Below, piece after piece: positions 18,041 to 27,757 of a stretch of DNA of 42,146 nt. A program made the translations under genes and the position numbers. Each line of letters opens with the position of its first letter. Positions within the stretch are counted from its first letter, which is position 1. This stretch comes from Burkholderiales bacterium (GTDB taxonomy: Bacteria; Pseudomonadota; Gammaproteobacteria; Burkholderiales; Casimicrobiaceae). Location of the stretch: positions 1 to 42,146 of the forward strand of contig JADZDA010000037.1 in the NCBI GenBank assembly GCA_020851255.1. Reading direction: 5' to 3'. Below the pieces are notes generated by a model. It had not been told where the DNA came from and did not search any database. It worked only from the letters and a program-made list of their open reading frames with translations.

Positions 18041-19024
18041 ATGAAGACACTGCGAGGGCTGCTGCTGGTGCTGGTTCTGTTCGATCTCGCCGCCGGCGCG
18101 GCCCATGCGAGCGAAGCGTCCGCTCCGTATCCGGCACGACCGATCCAGCTCGTGGTCCCCTATCCTCCGGGCGGCTCGGCCGATGTCCTGGCACGGACGT
18201 TGGGCGACTACCTCGGCAGGGCGATGAAGCAATCGATCATCGTGTCGAACAAGCCGGGAGCGGGAACCGCGATCGGGGCCCGGGCGGTTGCGCAGAGCCC
18301 GGCCGACGGCTACACGTTGATGATCGGGACGGTCAGTTCGCACGCGATGAATCCGGCTCTGTCGCGCAGCGTCGGATACGACCCCGTGAAGGACTTCACC
18401 GCCATCGCACCGCTGGCGACGATTCCATTCGTCCTGCTCGTGCATCCGAAGCTGGAGGTGCGCTCGATGGCGGAGTTGATCGACGTCGCGCGAAAGCGAT
18501 CCGGAGCGCTCAATTACGCCTCAGCGGGAAACGGGACGTCGAATCACCTCGCCGGCGAGCTGTTCAACGCGGCGACCGGCTTGCGGGTCGGCCACGTTCC
18601 GTACAAGGGCAGTGCGCCGGCGCTTAACGCGCTGCTGGCCGGCGAGGTCGAACTGATGTTCGATCTGATCGCGACGGCGGCGACGCAGGTCAAGGCCGGC
18701 AAGGCGAACGCCCTCGTGATCACGACCAAACGCCGATCGCCGCTGTTGCCGGACGTGTCGTCGGTCGACGAAGTCGGTCTGCCCACGCTCGAGCTCAGTG
18801 CCTGGTTCGGGCTGTTCGCGCCGGCGGGGATACCGGCGGACGCGAGGGAGTCGCTCGCGAGGGAGACGGCGAAGATCGTCGACTCCGAAGAGTTCCAGGG
18901 GCGGCTGCGCAACATGGGTGCGATGGGCATGGACGTGACGGCGGCCCGATTTCCGGGCTACGTGGCCGCTGAACGCGATCGCTGGGCGCAATTGATCAAG
19001 GCCGCGGCGATCGAGTCGGACTGA
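18041..19024 (+). CDS. Bug/TctC-family periplasmic solute-binding protein
   Basis: A 327-residue Venus-flytrap binding protein of the tripartite tricarboxylate transporter type. A signal peptide (LRGLLLVLVLFDLAAGAAHA) precedes the family start YPARPIQLVVPYPPGGSADVLAR; other signatures are SNKPGAGTAIGARAVAQSPADGYTLMIG, YASAGNGTSNHLAGELF and VPYKGSAPALNALLAGEVELMFD. Bug proteins bind carboxylated ligands. No TctA/TctB membrane genes are in the window, so it is an orphan that may serve as a sensor or use a distant permease. ATG 18041 is chosen from the signal peptide; the ORF track begins in the upstream gap. It lies just before the UbiD-type gene, hinting that its ligand is that enzyme's carboxylate substrate. 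Confidence 0.92.
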   Translation: MKTLRGLLLVLVLFDLAAGAAHASEASAPYPARPIQLVVPYPPGGSADVLARTLGDYLGRAMKQSIIVSNKPGAGTAIGARAVAQSPADGYTLMIGTVSSHAMNPALSRSVGYDPVKDFTAIAPLATIPFVLLVHPKLEVRSMAELIDVARKRSGALNYASAGNGTSNHLAGELFNAATGLRVGHVPYKGSAPALNALLAGEVELMFDLIATAATQVKAGKANALVITTKRRSPLLPDVSSVDEVGLPTLELSAWFGLFAPAGIPADARESLARETAKIVDSEEFQGRLRNMGAMGMDVTAARFPGYVAAERDRWAQLIKAAAIESD

Positions 19025-19042
19025 TTCCGGTCGGGGAATGCG

Positions 19043-20470
19043 ATGGCGAAGGATCTGCGTTCTTTCATCGACGCGCTGCGCGCCAGCCGGTCCGCGGACC
19101 TGGTGGAGATCGAGCGGCAGATCCCGCGCGATCTCTACATGACGGTGATCCAGGAGAAGCTCGCCAAGCAAGGGCGATATCCGGCGGTACTCTTCCGCAA
19201 CGTCGCCGGAAACCGCTGGCCGACGGTGACCGGCCTGTTCTCGAGCTACAGCCTGCTGGCTCGCGCGCTCGACGTCGATCCGACCGAGAAGGGGCGCGTA
19301 CTCGCCGAGTACATGAAGCGCGAGGCGAATCCGATCGCGCCGGTGTCGTTCTCGGGGAGAACGGCACCGGTGCAGGAGATCGTCATGACCGGGGACGACA
19401 TCGACCTGGACAGCCTGCCGGTCCAGCAGCACTGCGCCGGGGATTCGGGCAGGTACATCACCATCGGCTGCATGATCTGCAAGGATCCGGTGAGCGGCGT
19501 GACCAACGTCGGCACGTACAGGCACGAACTGAAGGGGCGGGCGCGCATGGGGTGCATGATGAATCCCGTGCAGCACGCGGCGACGATCCGCGGCCGGCAC
19601 CACGCCGCCGGCAACGCGATGGAAGTCGCGGTCTTCATCGGGCACCATCCGGCGTATCACATCGGCGGCGCGTCGCGCGGCCCGCTCGAGCACGACGAAT
19701 TGGCGGTCACGGGCGGATTGCTGGGGGAGCCGGTCGAGCTCGTCGCCTGCAAGACGGTCGACCTGAAGGTGCCCGCGTACGCGGAAGTGGTGATCGAAGG
19801 GCGGATCCCCCCGGGTTCGTTCGACAACGATGGCCCGTTCGCCGAATACGCGGGCTATTACGGCGCGCCGATGAACGTACCCGCCATCGAGGTCACCGCG
19901 ATCACGCGTCGCCGCGATCCGATCTGGCACGACCTGTTCCCTTCGTTCCGGGAGCACACGCAGGTGGGTGTCCTCGGACGCGAAGCGCAGCTCTACCGAC
20001 GGATCCGGGAGATCGTACCGAACCTCGGCGGGGTCCATCTGCCGCCCTCGGGCGCGAATTTCTGGCATTGCTACGTCTCGATACGCAAGCGCGCGCAGGG
20101 GGAGGGGAAGCTCGCCGGTCTGGCCGTGCTGGGTTCGAACTACGACGTGAAGCATGTGATCGTCGTTGACGACGACATCGACATCTACGACGACCAGGAG
20201 GTGCTCTGGGCGGTCGCCACGCGGGTGCAGGCGGACGTGGATTGTTCGATCGTCACCAACAGCTTCGGCGCCCACCTGGACCCGACCGCCTATGGCGAGA
20301 CGCGGAGCGAGAGGGGCCCGATGACCACCAAGGTCATCATCGATACGACTCGCCCGCTGAGCAGGCAGTTCGCGGAGCGTGTCCGGCCCGCGAAGGACCT
20401 GTGGGATTCGGTGGATCTGCGCGACTACGTCGGGGTCGGAAATCCCGGCGGAGACAACCCGGGGCGGTGA
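19043..20470 (+). CDS. UbiD-family (prenylated-FMN dependent) decarboxylase
   Basis: A 475-residue member of the reversible aromatic/alpha,beta-unsaturated acid decarboxylases that use prFMN, Mn2+ and K+. NVGTYRHELKGRARMGC, MNPVQHA and GEPVELV contain residues equivalent to the Fdc1 cofactor/metal set Asn168, Arg173, His191 (the spacing Asn+5 Arg and Asn+23 His is exact) and the Glu ligand. The acidic catalytic segment reads NDGPFAEYAGYY: the distal Glu is kept, while the first acidic position is Asp rather than Glu. A UbiX-type prFMN synthase is not in the window and must be elsewhere. Last gene of the co-directional block, 18 bases after the Bug gene. The substrate is unknown; sub-family assignment (hydroxyaryl, furan or pyrrole acids) needs a tree. 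Confidence 0.93.
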   Translation: MAKDLRSFIDALRASRSADLVEIERQIPRDLYMTVIQEKLAKQGRYPAVLFRNVAGNRWPTVTGLFSSYSLLARALDVDPTEKGRVLAEYMKREANPIAPVSFSGRTAPVQEIVMTGDDIDLDSLPVQQHCAGDSGRYITIGCMICKDPVSGVTNVGTYRHELKGRARMGCMMNPVQHAATIRGRHHAAGNAMEVAVFIGHHPAYHIGGASRGPLEHDELAVTGGLLGEPVELVACKTVDLKVPAYAEVVIEGRIPPGSFDNDGPFAEYAGYYGAPMNVPAIEVTAITRRRDPIWHDLFPSFREHTQVGVLGREAQLYRRIREIVPNLGGVHLPPSGANFWHCYVSIRKRAQGEGKLAGLAVLGSNYDVKHVIVVDDDIDIYDDQEVLWAVATRVQADVDCSIVTNSFGAHLDPTAYGETRSERGPMTTKVIIDTTRPLSRQFAERVRPAKDLWDSVDLRDYVGVGNPGGDNPGR

Positions 20471-20473
20471 GCG

Positions 20474-20551
20474 TCCGGGAACCGTCGCTCGCCTCTCGAC
20501 CGGTGACGCCGCAGGCGCGGCCGGCCGATGTCAGCGCATCGCGTTCCCGGA
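20474..20551 (+). repeat. Inverted repeat after the UbiD gene
   Basis: TCCGGGAAC (20474-20482) is perfectly complementary to GTTCCCGGA (20543-20551), separated by 60 bases, in the gap between the convergent UbiD and kinase genes. There is no T tract. It may stabilise the 3' end of the island transcript or be chance in GC-rich DNA. Confidence 0.25.
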
Positions 20552-20624
20552 TCACGCGGCGACTCCTGCGCAGCGACGGGCGACGACGCTGCCGCCGGGA
20601 GCCGTCGCGGCGGTCGCGCGGAGG

Positions 20625-23449
<2,825 letters not shown>

Positions 23450-23453
<4 letters not shown>

Positions 23454-24028
23454 GGATGGACCTCGGCGGCGAGTCGCAGCAACCGGGAGCTCAACTGGAG
23501 CCGCGCCGAGCGGGCGGCGTCGAGGTTCGCCTCGAACGCGATCCTGCCATCGGTGACGGCCAGCGCGAGCGTCGCGCCGCGTTTCGCCGCACCGGCGCCG
23601 TCGGCCACGACCAGCACCGGGGCGCCGCGCAGCGTTTCCAGCACGCGCGGCAGCTGCGCGATCGCGTTGTTCGCGACGAACACGACCTGGCAGCCGCGCA
23701 GGCCATCGGCCGGCAGGCGGCGGGTCACGGCGATCGCGCGCTCGCCCACGGCCTTGCCGTGGAGCGCGTCGAGCTCCGCGCCGAACGGATCGGCGCCGTG
23801 CACGCACAGGTGGAGCGTCGGACCGACGTCCGCCGGCCATTCGGTGAACTGCGCGAAGTTGTAGAGGAACGCGGCCTTCAGGCGGAACTCCGGCGCCTCC
23901 TGGGCGCTGACCGGCGTGTCGGACGCGACCAGCGCGAAAAGCGCGACGAGCGCGCCCAGCGCGGCCGTGCCGAACCGCCGTCGGCGGCGTGGCGCAGGCG
24001 CGCGCGACCGGGTCGTCGTCGACGGCAT
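23450..24028 (-). CDS. YfiR-family periplasmic protein
   Basis: A 192-residue secreted protein. A basic stretch (APRRRRRFG) and hydrophobic segment ([14 protein letters not shown], cleavage near VSAQ) form the signal peptide. The mature start [19 protein letters not shown] is the hallmark of YfiR (DUF4154), followed by [30 protein letters not shown] and a C-terminal [22 protein letters not shown]. In Pseudomonas, YfiR restrains the CHASE8-containing diguanylate cyclase YfiN. Here its partner is most likely the CHASE8 kinase encoded by the overlapping next gene. Its start lies one base after the stop of the TonB receptor gene, so the three genes form one operon. Confidence 0.93.
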
Positions 24029-24029
24029 T

Positions 24030-26006
24030 TCAGAACCGATAGCGCAGATCCGTCCGGAGGCTGCGGCCGTCCTGCTCGAACGCCGTCTGCCAGTTGTTGT
24101 CGGCGCCGGCGTGCAGGCGCTTCTGGTCGAACAGGTTGTGCACGCCGATCGACAGGTCGAGCCCGGGCGCGAGCGCGGTCGATCGCAGCGTCAGGTTCGA
24201 GACCGCGCCGCCGCCCAGCCGCGTCCCGTCCAGCGCGAGGCGCGCGCTCTCGGCCTGGAACTCGTAGGCGAGAGAGAGGCCCACCGACGGCAGCGGTGTC
24301 GTGTAGACGAGCTTCGCGAGGCGTCGCGGTGCGTTCGGCAGCAGCCGGTCGCCGGCGCCGGTCGCGTGCTGGAACGTGACGCTGCCGCGCAGCCGGGCGC
24401 CCGACGCCCATGACCGGTCGACCGAGACTTCGACGCCCCGGGCGTCCGCGTGGTCGCCGGTCTGATACTGGCTCAGACCGCTGACCGGATCGACGCCGAG
24501 CGTCACCATGTCGTGCATCTTCCAGCGATAGAGCGACGCCCGGAACAGGAGATCGGACGCCGCGCGCCAGTCGACGACCAGCTCGGCCGTGTCGATCGTC
24601 TCCTTGCCCAGCCCGGGGTTGGCGACCTGGGAGACGCCGTCGAAATAGTCGCGCTCGTAGGCGTTCGGCGACCGGTGCGCGCGGCCCGCGAGCGCGCGGA
24701 CCGTGGTCTGCGGCGTCGCCGCCCAGATCAGCGCGATCCGCGGACTCAGCTTGTTCCCGGTGCGATCGTCGCGATCCCAGCGCCGCCCCAGTGTCGCGCT
24801 CAGCGTCTCGGAGATCCGCCATTCGTCCTGGGCGTAGACGCCGACGCGAAAGCCCGGCACGCTGATCCGGATCGACGCCTCGGGCATGGCGCGATCGGTG
24901 AACTGCTGGGCGACCTCGTGGTTGTCCTGCGCCTCGACGCCGGCCATGAGCCGGTGCCCGGCGATCGCCGTGGACACCGCGCGCAGCTCGCCGCCGCGCC
25001 AGGAGCTGTCGAACGGAGCATCGTAGAAAGTCCCGTAGGAATACGATGCGCGGTAGCGCTCCTGGCCCGCGAACAGTCGCGCGGAGACGACCAGCCGGTC
25101 GTCCATAAGCCGGTCCTCCCAGGCCCACTGCGCGATCCAGTAGGCGTCACCCTGGTATTGGCCCGCGACCAGCGGGTCGGAGAGGTAGGCGGAGGTCGGG
25201 TCGTCCTTCCGGTAGCGCCCGGCGGCGAAATCGAAGGAGCCGCGGCCGCGGCCGATGCGGACGAAGAACTCCGCATCGCGCTCGCCGTCCATGCCGCTCG
25301 CGGTGCCCGACACGCCGGCTGCACCGAAGTCGAACGCGAGATCCTGGCCCCGTGCGCGCATCGCCGACGCGGAGAGCAGCACGTCCCAGCCGTCGGCGAG
25401 ACGCCCGCCCCAGCTCGCGCGGCCTTCGCCCAGTCGCTGCCGCGTCTGCCAGCCTGCGGCCGCTTCGCCGCCGTTCATCTCGCGGCCGGTCCGAGTGACG
25501 AGGTTGACGACGCCGAACATCGCGTTCTGCCCGTAAACGGCGCCACCTGGCCCGGGGAAGTACTCGATGCGCTCGACCAGGTCGAGATCGAGGGGCAGTT
25601 GCCGGCCGACCTGACCGACGTCGTTGTTCGGCTCGTTGACGCGGTTGCCGTTGATCATCACCAGGATGCGCGTGTTGAAATCGCCGGGCAGCGCGAAACC
25701 GCGAGTGCCGAGGTAGGTGTACTGGCGGTCGTAGGTGAGATGGTTGCCGGGCAGGCTCGCGAGCGCCTGGGCGAGCGTGCGCCAGCCGAGGGCGCGGATC
25801 TCGTCGCGGGTGATCACGCTGACCGCGGCGGCGACCTCGTCCTGGCGCTGCTCGTATTTCGACGCGCCGAGCACCCGGATCTGCATCAGCTGCTCGAGGC
25901 TCATCGACGCGACGTCGGCGTGATCCTGGGCGCGCACGCCGGCCGCGCCGCCCAGGCAGAGTGCCGCGGCGAGGCATACGCTGCGCAAGGGCGGGAGGGG
26001 GCTCAT
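24030..26006 (-). CDS. TonB-dependent outer-membrane receptor
   Basis: A 658-residue beta-barrel receptor with signal peptide (SVCLAAALCLGGAAGVRAQ). A short N-terminal segment ASMSLEQLMQIRVLGASKYEQR is followed by the plug domain (about 55-165: VSVITRDEIRALGWRTLAQALASLPG, INGNRVNEP, RIEYFPGPGGAVYGQNAMFGVVNLVTR) and a barrel ending in the aromatic residue of DLRYRF. It would import or sense a ligand with TonB energy. Position ahead of yfiR and the CHASE8 kinase suggests that ligand binding or uptake is coupled to the kinase signal. The ligand is not apparent. ATG 26006 (MSPLPPL) is preferred over the TTG at 26024 given in the track. Confidence 0.92.
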   Translation of the reverse strand: MSPLPPLRSVCLAAALCLGGAAGVRAQDHADVASMSLEQLMQIRVLGASKYEQRQDEVAAAVSVITRDEIRALGWRTLAQALASLPGNHLTYDRQYTYLGTRGFALPGDFNTRILVMINGNRVNEPNNDVGQVGRQLPLDLDLVERIEYFPGPGGAVYGQNAMFGVVNLVTRTGREMNGGEAAAGWQTRQRLGEGRASWGGRLADGWDVLLSASAMRARGQDLAFDFGAAGVSGTASGMDGERDAEFFVRIGRGRGSFDFAAGRYRKDDPTSAYLSDPLVAGQYQGDAYWIAQWAWEDRLMDDRLVVSARLFAGQERYRASYSYGTFYDAPFDSSWRGGELRAVSTAIAGHRLMAGVEAQDNHEVAQQFTDRAMPEASIRISVPGFRVGVYAQDEWRISETLSATLGRRWDRDDRTGNKLSPRIALIWAATPQTTVRALAGRAHRSPNAYERDYFDGVSQVANPGLGKETIDTAELVVDWRAASDLLFRASLYRWKMHDMVTLGVDPVSGLSQYQTGDHADARGVEVSVDRSWASGARLRGSVTFQHATGAGDRLLPNAPRRLAKLVYTTPLPSVGLSLAYEFQAESARLALDGTRLGGGAVSNLTLRSTALAPGLDLSIGVHNLFDQKRLHAGADNNWQTAFEQDGRSLRTDLRYRF

Positions 26007-26129
26007 AGGGCGGGCTCCGCGCAAGGACAGGGCTCGCCGTCACTGGCGGGACGCCCGCGGCGCCGCGTGGTGCGACGCCGGGACGCCGGCGCGCAGACGC
26101 GCGCGCCCGGGGTCACCCTGCGAAACCCC

Positions 26130-26135
26130 ATTCTA
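26130..26135 (-). promoter_or_regulatory. -10-like TAGAAT for the receptor-yfiR-kinase operon
   Basis: On the minus strand the sequence TTTCTAGAATGGGG contains a near-consensus -10 (TAGAAT). It is about 124 bases upstream of the receptor ATG, which would leave a leader of roughly 115 bases. No good -35 is visible, which may point to an activator. Confidence 0.4.
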
Positions 26136-26188
26136 GAAATATCGGCGGATGGCCTGCGTTGCGCAGACTTGCCGAACGCACGGATTTC

Positions 26189-26202
26189 CTGTCGTAGATC
26201 AA
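26189..26202 (+). promoter_or_regulatory. Possible FNR/CRP-type half-conserved site upstream of the dihaem cytochrome
   Basis: CTGTCGTAGATCAA matches 7 of 10 fixed positions of the FNR/Anr-type box TTGAT-N4-ATCAA, with one perfect half. Its centre is about 70 bases before the transcription start expected from the TAGAAT at 26254, a distance used by class I activators of this family. One poor half-site keeps confidence low. Confidence 0.25.
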
Positions 26203-26253
26203 GAACCGCGTTCGTGAACCGGGCGGTCCTCCGGCTGCATGGTGGCGCGAAGC

Positions 26254-26259
26254 TAGAAT
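26254..26259 (+). promoter_or_regulatory. -10-like TAGAAT for the dihaem cytochrome gene
   Basis: TAGAAT lies 30 bases before the GTG start at 26289, giving a leader of about 22 bases. No good -35 is present at 17-18 bases spacing, which would fit an activator-dependent promoter. Confidence 0.4.
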
Positions 26260-26288
26260 CAAACGGTCGAAAACTCGATAAACGGACG

Positions 26289-27107
26289 GTGGCCGTGTCG
26301 AAACGTCTGGCATTGCTCGTGGCCGCGGCACTCGTCGCCGGACCGCTCGCGGCGCAACAGAAGCCCGTCCCGCTCGTCGTTCCGGCGCCGCAGACGATGC
26401 CGTCGGGGCCGCTGGGCGAAGCCGTCCAGCAGGGACTCTCGATCATCAACGCCACCCGGGCGGCGCTCCCCGACTACGTCGGCAACGCGCTCAACTGTTC
26501 GTCGTGCCACCTGAACGGCGGGACGGTCGCGAACGGCGCCCCGTTCGTCGGGCTCGCCGGCGCCTATCCCGAGTATTTCGCGCGGAGCGGCGCGGTCGAG
26601 ACGATCGAGGATCGGATCGCCGACTGCTTCCGCCGCTCGATGAACGGCAAGGCGATCGCGGTCGACTCGATGCCGATGCGGGCGATCGTCGCCTACATCG
26701 CGTGGCTATCCGCCGGGGTGCCGGTCGGCGCGAGCGTCGACGGGAGGGGCTTTCGCGCGCTGCCCGCGCCCGGGCGCGCGCCCGATGCCGGGCGGGGGGC
26801 GACGCTGTACGCTCAGCGTTGCGCCGCCTGCCATGGCCGCGACGGCGGAGGCCTGCGTACGCCCGAGGGTACGTTTGTGATGCCGCCGGTCTGGGGACCG
26901 CAGTCGTTCAACGACGGCGCGGGCATGGCTCAGGCGGCGACGCTCGCCGCGTTCATCCGGGCGAAGATGCCGCTGGGTCGCGGAGGCACGCTGACCGACG
27001 ACGACGCCTGGGACATCGCCGCGCTCATCGCGGGCGCCCCGCGTCCGGCCTACGCGGGCAAGTCCGCCGACTGGTCCAGGGGCGGGCGCCCGGCGTCGCC
27101 GCGCTGA
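26289..27107 (+). CDS. TsdA-like dihaem cytochrome c (thiosulfate dehydrogenase family)
   Basis: A 272-residue periplasmic protein with signal peptide (RLALLVAAALVAGPLAAQ) and two c-type haem sites: CSSCH (70-74) and CAACH (178-182). The N-terminal half has the TsdA pattern ETIEDRIADCFRRSMNGK, where the Cys (113) matches the unusual axial Cys ligand of the active-site haem in Allochromatium TsdA; the motif YIAWLSAGVPVG also fits. TsdA interconverts thiosulfate and tetrathionate. Start is GTG 26289 (or GTG 26295); the 885-residue ORF in the track is mostly antisense to the receptor. No tsdB partner is adjacent. Function is inferred from the motif pattern. Confidence 0.82.
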   Translation: MAVSKRLALLVAAALVAGPLAAQQKPVPLVVPAPQTMPSGPLGEAVQQGLSIINATRAALPDYVGNALNCSSCHLNGGTVANGAPFVGLAGAYPEYFARSGAVETIEDRIADCFRRSMNGKAIAVDSMPMRAIVAYIAWLSAGVPVGASVDGRGFRALPAPGRAPDAGRGATLYAQRCAACHGRDGGGLRTPEGTFVMPPVWGPQSFNDGAGMAQAATLAAFIRAKMPLGRGGTLTDDDAWDIAALIAGAPRPAYAGKSADWSRGGRPASPR

Positions 27108-27129
27108 CCGCGGCGGGGCCCGCCGGAGG

Positions 27130-27747
27130 CTACTGGGCCGGGTAGCCGGCGCCCTTGGGCGAGGGCGCCGCGGTCTGCGTCTCGGCGCGGGGTGCCGGCG
27201 CGGGCTCGGCCGGCCTCGACTGGGGCGAAGCCGCGCGGCGCTGCGGCGGAGCCTTCGGATAACCGGCCTCGTCGAGCATCGCCGTCCAGCGTGCTTCGTT
27301 GTATCCCTTGACGACCAGCTTGTCGCCGACCTGGAGCACCGGCGCGGTCATCTCGCCGGTCAGCGCCTGCAGCCGCGCGGCGTTCTGCGGCTGCTCGACG
27401 TCGACGGTCGTGTAGGGCACGCCGCGGCGATTGAGCAGCGCTTCGGCGTTCTGGCACACCTCGCCGCAACCGAACGTGTAGAGCGTGACCGGAAACCGCT
27501 CGACCGCGAGTTGCGCGGCGAGCGGCGCCTCGTTGGTCTCGATGTAGTTCGCGCCGACCCGCTTCGCCTGCGGATTGCGCGCGTCGGACGGCGGCGGGCG
27601 GTCCGAGTAGACGATCCGGCCCTGCGGGTCCTCGTAGCGGTAGACCTGCGCGCCGGAGCCCTGGGCGGCCGCGAAGCAGGTCCACGCGAACGCCGCCACG
27701 CCGAACGCGAGGATCTCGAGACGGGGGACGGTGCGCATCGCGGTCAT
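27130..27747 (-). CDS. Secreted DUF4124-glutaredoxin fusion protein
   Basis: A 205-residue protein with a signal peptide (about 1-29, AFGVAAFAWTCFAAAQ). A DUF4124-like segment follows (VYRYEDPQGRIVYSDRPPP, about 35-53), then a glutaredoxin-fold domain (about 83-160): VTLYTFGCGEVCQNAEALLNRRGVPYTTVDV with TAPVLQVGDKLVVKGYNEA. The redox centre is C-G-E-V-C, with three residues between the Cys instead of the usual two, so it may not act as a classical dithiol glutaredoxin. The C-terminal 40 residues are Pro/Ala-rich and disordered. AGGAGG lies five bases before ATG 27747. It follows the oligopeptidase gene by 10 bases on the same strand. Role unknown, probably periplasmic thiol chemistry. Confidence 0.85.
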   Translation of the reverse strand: MTAMRTVPRLEILAFGVAAFAWTCFAAAQGSGAQVYRYEDPQGRIVYSDRPPPSDARNPQAKRVGANYIETNEAPLAAQLAVERFPVTLYTFGCGEVCQNAEALLNRRGVPYTTVDVEQPQNAARLQALTGEMTAPVLQVGDKLVVKGYNEARWTAMLDEAGYPKAPPQRRAASPQSRPAEPAPAPRAETQTAAPSPKGAGYPAQ

Positions 27748-27757
27748 GACGGCCTCC

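Noticed and set aside
24450-26288. N-terminal 600 residues of the 885-residue plus-strand ORF
   Set aside because: Antisense to the TonB receptor; only the last 272 residues, with signal peptide and two haem motifs, form a real protein.
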